Of a stretch of DNA of 6,861 bases, positions 1-5,457 are shown piece by piece. The stretch lies in the NCBI GenBank assembly GCA_050116035.1, contig JASFPJ010000178.1, positions 1 through 6,861 of the forward strand. Direction: 5' to 3'. Under the pieces are notes generated by a model. It saw only the letters and a program-made list of their open reading frames with translations, did no database searches and was not told where the DNA came from. Source of the DNA: SOIA01 sp050116035 (GTDB lineage Bacteria; Acidobacteriota; Aminicenantia; Aminicenantales; Aminicenantaceae). The translations under genes were made by a program, and so were the position numbers. Numbering within the stretch: position 1 is the first letter of the stretch; the number at the start of each line of letters is the position of its first letter.

Positions 1-102
1 TTGACTAAATGGTACGATGACTATTACATGATCCGAAATTTAATTGAGAAGGAAGATGGCTATTACATATCTCATGAAATTTATATGTTTGAAGAAAAAT
101 GA
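1..102 (+). pseudogene. Possible 5' part of a frameshifted hypothetical gene (open at the window start)
   Basis: Frame 1 is open from the window edge to the TGA at 100-102 and reads as a plausible soluble segment rich in Tyr, Glu and Ile (it contains WYDDYYMIRNLIEKEDGYY). It is cut on the left, so its real start cannot be seen. The stop falls just after a run of five A (95-99). Removing one A would join it smoothly to the frame that stays open to 367. I therefore suspect this is the upstream part of one broken gene rather than the end of a complete one. No family is recognised. It could equally be a genuine gene end. Confidence 0.25.
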
Positions 103-367
103 AAAAACTCATTCATCTTATTTAACTTTTCTAGTCTTTTCTTTGTGTGTACCAAAACAAGAAAAAATCGAAAGGATTATCGAAGATGGAATTGAAGTCA
201 TCGTCAATCATTTGGAACCATGCCAGATTAAAGGCGAATCCATTACCTTAACTTTTAAGGAAGAGTTCTTGATTGATTCAGAAATCGAGAATTTAGCAGA
301 TTTGGGAAGTGTAAAAAATCACATAATAAAGCCCACCCCTAACTTTTTATTATATGAAGAGATATAA
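44..367 (+). CDS. Hypothetical protein, possibly the 3' part of a frameshifted gene
   Basis: This open frame of 107 codons (TTG start at 44, or ATG at 56) ends at TAA 365-367. The first 20 or so residues overlap the other open frame (1-102) and look like a shadow of it. From about residue 35 onward the sequence looks more like real protein, with a mixed hydrophobic/acidic pattern (KIERIIEDGIEVIVNHLEPC and a second acidic segment near ESITLTFKEEF). The ATG at 56 has AGGA only two bases away, too close for good initiation, which favours the view that the true start lies upstream in the other frame. Base composition is clearly more AT-rich than the genes from 601 onward. I do not recognise a family. 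No signal peptide or membrane segment is convincing, although residues 27-36 are hydrophobic. Confidence 0.35.
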   Translation: MRRKMAITYLMKFICLKKNEKTHSSYLTFLVFSLCVPKQEKIERIIEDGIEVIVNHLEPCQIKGESITLTFKEEFLIDSEIENLADLGSVKNHIIKPTPNFLLYEEI

Positions 368-460
368 ATGAACAGGACAGTTAAAATGAATTATGAATAT
401 AAGAATGCCAATTATGTATATCGTTTGTCAGTTGTTCCAATCACGCAACCATACGCATAA
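368..460 (+). CDS. Very short ORF of 30 codons, doubtful
   Basis: An ATG directly follows the TAA of the preceding open frame and opens 30 codons in the same frame, ending at TAA 458-460. The product is Asn/Tyr-rich (MNYEYKNANYVYR) with no recognisable motif. No good ribosome-binding site precedes it, though translational coupling with the preceding frame would be possible. It may be chance, or more of the same decayed gene after an in-frame stop. Confidence 0.12.
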   Translation: MNRTVKMNYEYKNANYVYRLSVVPITQPYA

Positions 461-471
461 AAATAGCGTAT
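451..471. repeat. Perfect 6-bp inverted repeat with 9-nt loop
   Basis: ATACGC (451-456) and GCGTAT (466-471) are exact inverted copies separated by an A-rich loop. No T-run follows on either strand, so it does not meet the usual form of an intrinsic terminator. It sits between the AT-rich hypothetical region and the first barrel gene and could be a weak hairpin or an operator-like site. Confidence 0.25.
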
Positions 472-493
472 TAAGAGATAAAGAGATAATTTC

Positions 494-580
494 ATGGTGA
501 ATTTGTTAGGTGGAGCATCTCAACATCTTCGGATGGTAACCCCAGCCAAAATTCTGGAGATAAGGGAAGCAATCCAGTGA
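494..580 (+). CDS. Short leader ORF of 28 codons overlapping the alternative GTG start of the first barrel gene
   Basis: ATG 494 to TGA 578-580 encodes a 28-residue peptide (begins MVNLLGGASQHLRMV) whose composition is protein-like. A purine-rich AAAGAG lies about 10 nt upstream as a weak Shine-Dalgarno. Its stop overlaps a GTG at 577 that is in frame with the downstream barrel gene, and it lies 20 nt before that gene's preferred ATG. It could be a leader peptide, a gene remnant or chance. No homologue is recognised. Confidence 0.15.
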   Translation: MVNLLGGASQHLRMVTPAKILEIREAIQ

Positions 581-587
581 ATCACAG

Positions 588-593
588 AAGGAG
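588..593 (+). promoter_or_regulatory. Shine-Dalgarno AAGGAG that sets the start of the first barrel gene
   Basis: AAGGAG lies 7 nt before ATG 601, at ideal spacing. The in-frame GTG at 577 has no comparable site and would put eight polar and basic residues ahead of the signal peptide. The ATG at 601 is therefore the chosen start. Confidence 0.7.
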
Positions 594-600
594 AAGCGGT

Positions 601-1899
601 ATGAAAAAATTGCTCATCACTTTTCTATTCGGGTTGACTTTTTTGTGTTTGATATCCACTTCGTTTTCCTTCTGCCAGGAGGAAGAAACAGACATCGAGG
701 AACTGAAGAAAAAGGCCCCAAAGGTTTTTATCGACTGTTCCATGTGCGATATCGATTACACACGGACAGAAATCACATTCGTCAATTATGTGCGTGACCG
801 AAAGGAGGCCGATATCCATGTTTTGGTCACGTCCCTGCGAACCGGAGCCGGAGGAAGAGAATACACTATTGCTTTTATCGGACAGAATAAATTCGAAGGT
901 ATCAACGACACGCAGAAATATTTTACAGAACAGACGGATACACAAGACGAGATCAGAGAAGGCATGGTCAAGGCGATGAAGGTGGGGCTGATGAGCTATG
1001 TCGCCAAAACACCGATAGCCAGCCGAATCGAGATTTCGTATCGCGAGGAAGTCCAGCCAGCCGAAGTGAGGGACAAATGGAATTACTGGGTGTTTCGAAT
1101 CAGCGGAAGCGGGCGTATTCGAGGTGAAGAGTCCTACAAATACAAATCGATAAATGGCTCATTGTCTGCCAGCCGCGTGACCGAAGAATTGAGAATTAGT
1201 CTTTCCGCGTCTGTTTATCATTACAGGGATGATTTCACCTATGAAGACGAAGTTATAGTGAGCACTCAAGACAGCATGTATTTTAGTGGTTTATTCGTTA
1301 AGAGTTTGAATGATCACTGGTCTGTTGGATTTTTTCTTTCAGCCGAATCCTCGACCTATGAAAACATAAATTTTTCAATTGTTCCTCAACCGGCCATCGA
1401 ATACAACCTCTTCCCTTATTCGGAATCAACACGAAGGCAGCTTCGTTTTCTGTACAGAATTGGTTTGAATTCCGTTAAATACAGAGAAGAGACGATTTAC
1501 GACAAAATGTCAGAAAATTTATGGAGTGAATCTTTATCGATTACGTTTGATGTCCGAGAAAAATGGGGCACCATCAGCACAACCCTCGCGGGATCACATT
1601 ATTTCCATGATTTTAGCAAATACCATCTGACACTCTTCAGCATCCTCAGTCTTCGCCTGTTTAAAGGGCTTAATTTTTATGTGCTTGGCAGCGGCTCAAG
1701 GATTCACGACCAATTGTCATTGGTTAAAGGAGAAGCTTCATTGGAGGAGGTCCTGTTAAGGCGAAGAGAACTTGAATCAAGTTATGATTACTTCGTTTCC
1801 ATTGGCCTGAGCTTCACCTTTGGGTCTATTTTCACCAATGTAGTCAACCCGCGTTTCGGCTCGCGCGGATATAGCGGATTGTCTGTCATAATCGATTGA
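601..1899 (+). CDS. Predicted outer-membrane beta-barrel protein with N-terminal periplasmic domain, paralogue 1
   Basis: The product has 432 residues. Residues 1-24 are a Sec signal peptide (MKKLL, then a hydrophobic core); Cys25 is not in a lipobox, so a lipoprotein is unlikely. Residues 40-160 look like a small alpha/beta domain: strand KVFIDC, a CxxC pair (Cys46, Cys49) with DIDYTRTEI, a helix, strand DIHVLVT, then EYTIAFIGQNKFEG. From about residue 160 (DKWNYWVF) to the end, alternating aromatic and polar residues indicate a transmembrane beta-barrel, with the signature EYNLFPYSESTRR at 267-279 and a closing VVNPRFG at 414-420. I know this layout from uncharacterised envelope proteins of Bacteroidota, Acidobacteriota and candidate phyla. 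A DUF481-like barrel is possible but unproven, and the function is unknown. The protein ends GLSVIID, without the terminal Phe usual for barrels. It is followed 10 nt later by its paralogue, so the two are probably co-transcribed. An N-terminal fold like TolB-N or CsgG is only a guess from the strand/helix pattern. Confidence 0.85.
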   Translation: MKKLLITFLFGLTFLCLISTSFSFCQEEETDIEELKKKAPKVFIDCSMCDIDYTRTEITFVNYVRDRKEADIHVLVTSLRTGAGGREYTIAFIGQNKFEGINDTQKYFTEQTDTQDEIREGMVKAMKVGLMSYVAKTPIASRIEISYREEVQPAEVRDKWNYWVFRISGSGRIRGEESYKYKSINGSLSASRVTEELRISLSASVYHYRDDFTYEDEVIVSTQDSMYFSGLFVKSLNDHWSVGFFLSAESSTYENINFSIVPQPAIEYNLFPYSESTRRQLRFLYRIGLNSVKYREETIYDKMSENLWSESLSITFDVREKWGTISTTLAGSHYFHDFSKYHLTLFSILSLRLFKGLNFYVLGSGSRIHDQLSLVKGEASLEEVLLRRRELESSYDYFVSIGLSFTFGSIFTNVVNPRFGSRGYSGLSVIID

Positions 1900-1905
1900 G
1901 GAGGT
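1898..1905 (+). promoter_or_regulatory. Strong Shine-Dalgarno GAGGAGGT overlapping the upstream stop codon
   Basis: GAGGAGGT, almost fully complementary to the 16S rRNA tail, overlaps the TGA of the first barrel gene (1897-1899) and lies 4 nt before ATG 1910 (5 nt from GGAGG). The overlap favours translational coupling of the two paralogues and may give the second gene the higher translation rate, since the first has only AAGGAG. Confidence 0.75.
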
Positions 1906-1909
1906 TGAT

Positions 1910-3205
1910 ATGAGAAAAGTGCGACAGCTAGTCAAAGTGGCGGTACTCCTGTTTTCTTTCTGTTTATTTGTTCCCCGCGTTTTCGCGCAAACTGAACAAG
2001 CGGACATGGGTGCGAACAAAAAGGACGCCCCTAGAGTTTTTATTGATTGTGAAATCTGGGATCCTGTTTTCATCCAGGAAGCCATTCAATTCATTACCTG
2101 TGTCGAAGACCTCAAAGAGGCCCAGGTTTGGCTGATCATCACTTCCAAAGAGATAGAGACCGGAATGATGGAGTACACCGTTTCATTCAGAGGGCAGAAC
2201 GAGTTCGAGGGAGACGATGATGAATTGAAATACCAGGCGGAAAAAGACAAGGAGGAGGAGGCTGTTAAGACAGAGATTCTAAATAGAATTAAAATGGGCT
2301 TGATGCGATACGTGGGGAAAATGCCGGTTTCCAGCCGGATATCCATTGGATTAATGGATAAGGTGAAACCGACAGATGTGGAGGATAAGTGGAACTTCTG
2401 GGTTTTCAGCCTCAGTGCCAGCACCTTTTTAAGCGGAGATAAAAATTATAAGAGTGGAATGTACAGTGGGTCTTTATCGGCAAACCGGGTGACACCTGAG
2501 TTGAAAATCAGGATGAGTATGCATGGAATGTACAGCAAAGATAGATTCACTTACGGAGATGAGGTCTATAAGAGTACATACGAAAGTTACGATTTTAATG
2601 GGCTGATTGTTAAAAGCATCAGTGAACACTGGTCGGTGGGAGCCTTCTTTTCCGTCTTTTCTTCAAAATATGCCAATGTTGATTTGAGCATAAATCTTGC
2701 GCCAGCCTTAGAGTACAATCTCTTTCCTTACTCTGAATCCACGCGGAGAGAGCTCCGATTTCTGTACAGAATAGGCTACTTTTCAATGAGGTACAGAGAA
2801 GAGACGATTTACCAGAAAACATATGAAAATCTGTTTCAGGAATCTTTGTCTGTAATATTCGAGCTCAAACAGAAATGGGGAACGTTGAGCATGTCGCTTG
2901 AAGGCTCAAATTATTTTCATGATTTCAGTAAGAATCGACTGATGTTTTCAGGAGATTTGTCTCTGAGGATTGTCAAAGGGCTTAATTTTGATATTTATGG
3001 CAATTACAGGAGAATTCATGACCAGCTTTCTCTTCCCAGGGAAGGGGCCTCATTAGAAGATCTCCTTCTTCAAATTAGAGAGCTTGAGACAAGGTACAGA
3101 TATTATATATCTATCGGTTTGAGCTACACTTTCGGATCGACACGCAGCAAAGTGGTCAATCCTCGTTTTGGGGCTGGAGGGAGAAGCATAAGCATAAGTT
3201 TCTAA
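1910..3205 (+). CDS. Predicted outer-membrane beta-barrel protein with diverged periplasmic domain, paralogue 2
   Basis: The product has 431 residues. A classic Sec signal peptide ends at about residue 26 with the cleavage site VFA|QT. Residues 41-161 correspond to the periplasmic domain of the preceding gene but have diverged: the PRVFIDC strand is kept, the second Cys of the CxxC pair is replaced (Cys47, then Trp50), and DIDYTRTEI is lost, while a new Cys appears at 64. The barrel (from about residue 161, DKWNFWVF) keeps the family signatures EYNLFPYSESTRR (268-280), RIHDQLSL and KVVNPRFG. By hand count about 101 of 156 residues match in the last part of the barrel, against about 21 of 53 at the start of the periplasmic domain. 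The protein ends SISISF, with the C-terminal Phe expected for BAM recognition. A loop at about 102-118 is highly acidic and basic (DDDE, DKEEE). It is a tandem duplicate of its upstream neighbour. The function is unknown; binding of a different partner or ligand is the natural inference. Confidence 0.85.
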   Translation: MRKVRQLVKVAVLLFSFCLFVPRVFAQTEQADMGANKKDAPRVFIDCEIWDPVFIQEAIQFITCVEDLKEAQVWLIITSKEIETGMMEYTVSFRGQNEFEGDDDELKYQAEKDKEEEAVKTEILNRIKMGLMRYVGKMPVSSRISIGLMDKVKPTDVEDKWNFWVFSLSASTFLSGDKNYKSGMYSGSLSANRVTPELKIRMSMHGMYSKDRFTYGDEVYKSTYESYDFNGLIVKSISEHWSVGAFFSVFSSKYANVDLSINLAPALEYNLFPYSESTRRELRFLYRIGYFSMRYREETIYQKTYENLFQESLSVIFELKQKWGTLSMSLEGSNYFHDFSKNRLMFSGDLSLRIVKGLNFDIYGNYRRIHDQLSLPREGASLEDLLLQIRELETRYRYYISIGLSYTFGSTRSKVVNPRFGAGGRSISISF

Positions 3206-3338
3206 ATTTATCCCCGCTCTAATCCTTAATTATCTGCGTTTAAACACGAACATCGATTTAAGTTTAATTATGCCAGTTCCATTTTTTCCAAAGAGAAATA
3301 TTTGATTTCGTGATTGATAAAAGGTTAACATAAGATAG
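3206..3338. other. AT-rich intergenic gap between the barrel genes and the DUF6599-like gene
   Basis: This 133-nt gap holds only weak signals: TTAAAC (3240-3245) and GTTTAA (3262-3267) form a loose inverted repeat with a 16-nt loop, and a T-run lies at 3282-3287. Neither combines into a convincing terminator. A break in transcription here is likely from the spacing, but no clear promoter is visible. Confidence 0.3.
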
Positions 3339-4346
3339 ATGGCTCAAAAGACGTTTTGTCTTTTTTTGACATTTATCCTGGTATCTTCATTGTTGGGGGG
3401 AACAAAATCAGAAATGAAAGCACAAACAATCAATCTGCCCAAAACTGTGGGTTCATGGATAAAGCCGGATTCACCCCAGAAAATCACATCTCAAAATATC
3501 TTTGACTACATGAATGGGGCAGGAGAACTCTATATAGGCTATCGTTTTGACCATCTTGAGGTTTATGAGTATACGTCCAGCCAAGAAGATGACATCTTAG
3601 TGGAACTGTATTTCATGGCCACTTCGGACGATGCCTTTGGCTTACTTTCTCTGGACTGGGGCGGCGAGCCGGTTTCCTTGAGTGGTTCTGCGCAGAACAC
3701 AAAAAATGAAATCCACCCCCAGTCGATTCGAGCTCTCTACGGCAAAGGTCTGTTGCGCATTTGGGCAGATAACATTTATGCCCGGATTATGGCCTACCGT
3801 GAAACTGCAGCCTCCAAAAAAGCTGTGCTTTCCTTGGGGAAGACAATCACCGCAGACCAAAAAAATCCACCAGAACCCAAGCTGTTGAAAGCTCTCTCTC
3901 CTCAAATGGAACCGGATTGGAAGCTGCGGAAAGACAGGATGAGTTTTTTCCGTTCCTATCTTGTCTTGAACTCAATTTATTACCTAAGCCCGCAGAATAT
4001 TCTCGAGCTCGATCATTCCACAGAAGCGGTGACAGCCCCGTATGCGAAAACGAGTGAAATTGGGGACGATAAACGCATTCAATTCCTCCTGGTTAAGTAC
4101 GAGAATCCGGATCGGGCAAGAAATGCACTGGGCCATTTCCATGATACTTTCCTGCCAGAACACAAGAAAGATACCCAGCCAGATTCAGCCGTTGAAAATT
4201 TAAGTGTTTTTGAAGTCGAAGAGGGCTGGTTAGGGTATCAATTGAAAGGCAAATACCTTGCCATCGTGTTTGATTGTCCTGATCAGGAATCCGCTCAATA
4301 CATGATTCACCAGAATGTATCAAATCTATCAAAGATGGAGAAATAG
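3339..4346 (+). CDS. Secreted DUF6599-like protein of unknown function
   Basis: The product has 335 residues. Residues 1-28 form a Sec signal peptide (hydrophobic core at about 6-20); there is no lipobox Cys, so it is probably a soluble periplasmic or extracellular protein. The mature part starts with LPKTVGSWIK, then has the most conserved-looking block FDYMNGAGELYIGYRFDHL (55-73), followed by LVELYFMATSDDAFGLLSLDWGG (87-109). I recognise this block as typical of the DUF6599 family, whose function is unknown. The second half repeats mixed alpha/beta segments (RSYLVLNSIYYLS at 205-217, RIQFLLVKYENPDRA at 246-260, WLGYQLKGKYLAIVFDC at 297-313), suggesting a two-lobed fold. ATG 3339 keeps the signal peptide intact, but its ribosome-binding site (AAAAGG, 14 nt away) is weak. 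The stop lies 1 nt before the DUF362 gene, so the two form a tightly coupled unit and probably share a process outside the cytoplasm. The family call is from memory of its motifs, not a search. Confidence 0.75.
   Translation: MAQKTFCLFLTFILVSSLLGGTKSEMKAQTINLPKTVGSWIKPDSPQKITSQNIFDYMNGAGELYIGYRFDHLEVYEYTSSQEDDILVELYFMATSDDAFGLLSLDWGGEPVSLSGSAQNTKNEIHPQSIRALYGKGLLRIWADNIYARIMAYRETAASKKAVLSLGKTITADQKNPPEPKLLKALSPQMEPDWKLRKDRMSFFRSYLVLNSIYYLSPQNILELDHSTEAVTAPYAKTSEIGDDKRIQFLLVKYENPDRARNALGHFHDTFLPEHKKDTQPDSAVENLSVFEVEEGWLGYQLKGKYLAIVFDCPDQESAQYMIHQNVSNLSKMEK
4337..4340 (+). promoter_or_regulatory. Shine-Dalgarno GGAG that sets the start of the Tat DUF362 gene
   Basis: GGAG inside the last codons of the upstream gene lies 7 nt before ATG 4348. 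The in-frame ATG at 4315 would overlap the upstream gene by 32 nt and place a non-signal stretch in front of the Tat motif, so 4348 is preferred. Confidence 0.65.
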
Positions 4347-4347
4347 C

Positions 4348-5229
4348 ATGACAAAGAAAAAAGGAGTTTTAACCCGAAGAGATTTCATTCGGGGCACAGT
4401 CGGTGCGACTCTCGGCACTTCTTTAGCAGGACTTAAATGGTCCGAGGCGAAAGGCGCGGCAGCCGGCTCAAGTTTAGTGACTATCGTCCGTGATGAAAAG
4501 GCCATGGATGCCGCAAATAATGTGAACAAAGATGTTTTGAAAAAAATGCTCGAGCAAACATTGGTTAAATTCACCGGAGAAAAGACCGTCAAAGATTCGT
4601 GGCTGTCGCTGGTCAAACCTACAGATAAGATTGGATTAGTTCCGACTCCTCATCTCAATCCGACTCATAATGAGGTCACAGATGCAGTCAAAGACTCATT
4701 GGTAGATTCCGGAATTCCGGAAGCGAATATCTCGCTGGCCCAAGGTGGTCCAGATAAGCCCAAAGCCTGTACCGCCTTGATCGGGCTTCCCGGTCTTAAG
4801 GCTCACTGGTTAACAGGCATTGGAACCGTTCTTAAACTTTATATTATGTATTCAGGAAGTCCCCGGAGTTATCATGAACAGAACAACGCCAAATTGGGCG
4901 AAATCTGGAATCTTCCCTTTGTTAAGGGCAAGACCAAACTTGTGCTGGTCGATGCACTTCATCCTCTGTGTGATAAAGGGCCCCAGCCTGATCCTAGATA
5001 CAAATGGGCATACAACGGTTTAATAGCCGCCAAAGATCCCGTAGCCCTCGAGACAGTGTGTTTGAAAATCATCATGAACAAAAGAGAAGAAATGAGAGGG
5101 GAGCCCTGGCCGATTTCGCCGCCGCCTCTTTGTGTCGAAGCCGCTGATAAAAAATATGGCCTGGGCACCAGCCAGATGGAAAATATTAAGATTGAGACCT
5201 ATGGCTGGAAAGAGGGCTTATTGTTGTAA
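4348..5229 (+). CDS. Twin-arginine-exported DUF362 domain protein
   Basis: The product has 293 residues. It starts with a Tat signal: basic n-region, TRRDFIRG (residues 9-16, matching the S/T-RR-x-F-[IL] consensus), a weakly hydrophobic Gly/Ala/Thr segment and a likely cleavage near AKGAAA (34-39). The rest fits DUF362: KIGLVPTPHLNPTHNEV (94-110), the SGIPEANISLAQGG segment (121-134), the LPGLKAHWLTGIGTVLK stretch (147-163), KTKLVLVDAL (195-204) and the NGLIAAKDPVALETVCLKII block (223-242). DUF362 proteins have no settled function, and some carry 4Fe-4S ferredoxin motifs. None is seen here; the four Cys (141, 208, 238, 262) are scattered. A Tat signal implies export as a folded protein, perhaps with a cofactor or a bound partner. 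It sits 1 nt after the DUF6599-like gene and ends before a hairpin, so the two probably form a complete operon. Recognition of DUF362 is firm; its role is not. Confidence 0.88.
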   Translation: MTKKKGVLTRRDFIRGTVGATLGTSLAGLKWSEAKGAAAGSSLVTIVRDEKAMDAANNVNKDVLKKMLEQTLVKFTGEKTVKDSWLSLVKPTDKIGLVPTPHLNPTHNEVTDAVKDSLVDSGIPEANISLAQGGPDKPKACTALIGLPGLKAHWLTGIGTVLKLYIMYSGSPRSYHEQNNAKLGEIWNLPFVKGKTKLVLVDALHPLCDKGPQPDPRYKWAYNGLIAAKDPVALETVCLKIIMNKREEMRGEPWPISPPPLCVEAADKKYGLGTSQMENIKIETYGWKEGLLL

Positions 5230-5273
5230 AAGCGATTGAGTTTCAATCTTTCAATTGCCTAATTGGAGGATTG

Positions 5274-5295
5274 CCCCTAAAGATTCTTTATGGGG
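5274..5295 (+). terminator. Hairpin after the DUF362 gene, possible transcription terminator
   Basis: CCCCTAAAG (5274-5282) pairs with CTTTA plus GGGG (5286-5290, 5292-5295) around a 3-nt ATT loop, with T5291 bulged: nine base pairs, four of them G-C. It lies 45 nt after the stop codon. The following bases (AGTCATTTCTTCT) are only moderately T-rich, so it is an imperfect intrinsic terminator, but its place between two transcription units fits. Confidence 0.45.
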
Positions 5296-5313
5296 AGTCA
5301 TTTCTTCTGATGA

Positions 5314-5342
5314 TTGACCTTCTGCGTCCCCTGTGCTATTAA
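5314..5342 (+). promoter_or_regulatory. Sigma70-type promoter candidate for the propeller/CFI-box gene
   Basis: TTGACC (5314-5319, five of six matches to the -35 consensus) and TATTAA (5337-5342, four of six to the -10) are separated by 17 nt. It lies just after the hairpin at 5274-5295 and would give a leader of about 110 nt before ATG 5458. The host's sigma-factor preferences are unknown, so this rests on position and consensus only. Confidence 0.4.
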
Positions 5343-5457
5343 TTTATATGAAGACTGAGAATTAGATAAAGACTCAAAAAATGATAGGGAAGAGGGGCAA
5401 ATCAAGATATCTTATGAAGTTCCGATCCTGTCCTCACAGACCAAAACGGAATACGAA

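Noticed and set aside
577..600. GTG 577 as the start of the first barrel gene
   Set aside because: It has no good ribosome-binding site and adds polar and basic residues ahead of a complete signal peptide. ATG 601 has AAGGAG at 7-nt spacing.
477..600. Riboswitch in the leader of the barrel genes
   Set aside because: Short pairings (ATCTC/GAGAT, CCAG/CTGG) are present, but they do not assemble into a known aptamer core such as c-di-GMP-I, cobalamin or purine.
625..2424. Open frames on the - strand opposite the barrel genes
   Set aside because: They are opposite strongly supported coding sequence, have Ser/Cys-rich shadow-like compositions and no recognisable domains or start signals.
3188..3200. 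CATAAG tandem repeat at the end of the second barrel gene
   Set aside because: It simply encodes the alternating Ser-Ile strand SISISF at the C-terminus; two copies of 6 bp are not a meaningful repeat.
3302..3331. TTGATT-18-TAACAT as a promoter of the DUF6599-like gene
   Set aside because: The -10 would lie 7 nt before the ATG, giving an almost leaderless mRNA, and the match to consensus is poor.
4315..4347. ATG 4315 as the start of the DUF362 gene
   Set aside because: It overlaps the upstream gene and adds a non-signal segment. ATG 4348 has GGAG at 7-nt spacing and puts the twin-arginine motif in its normal place.
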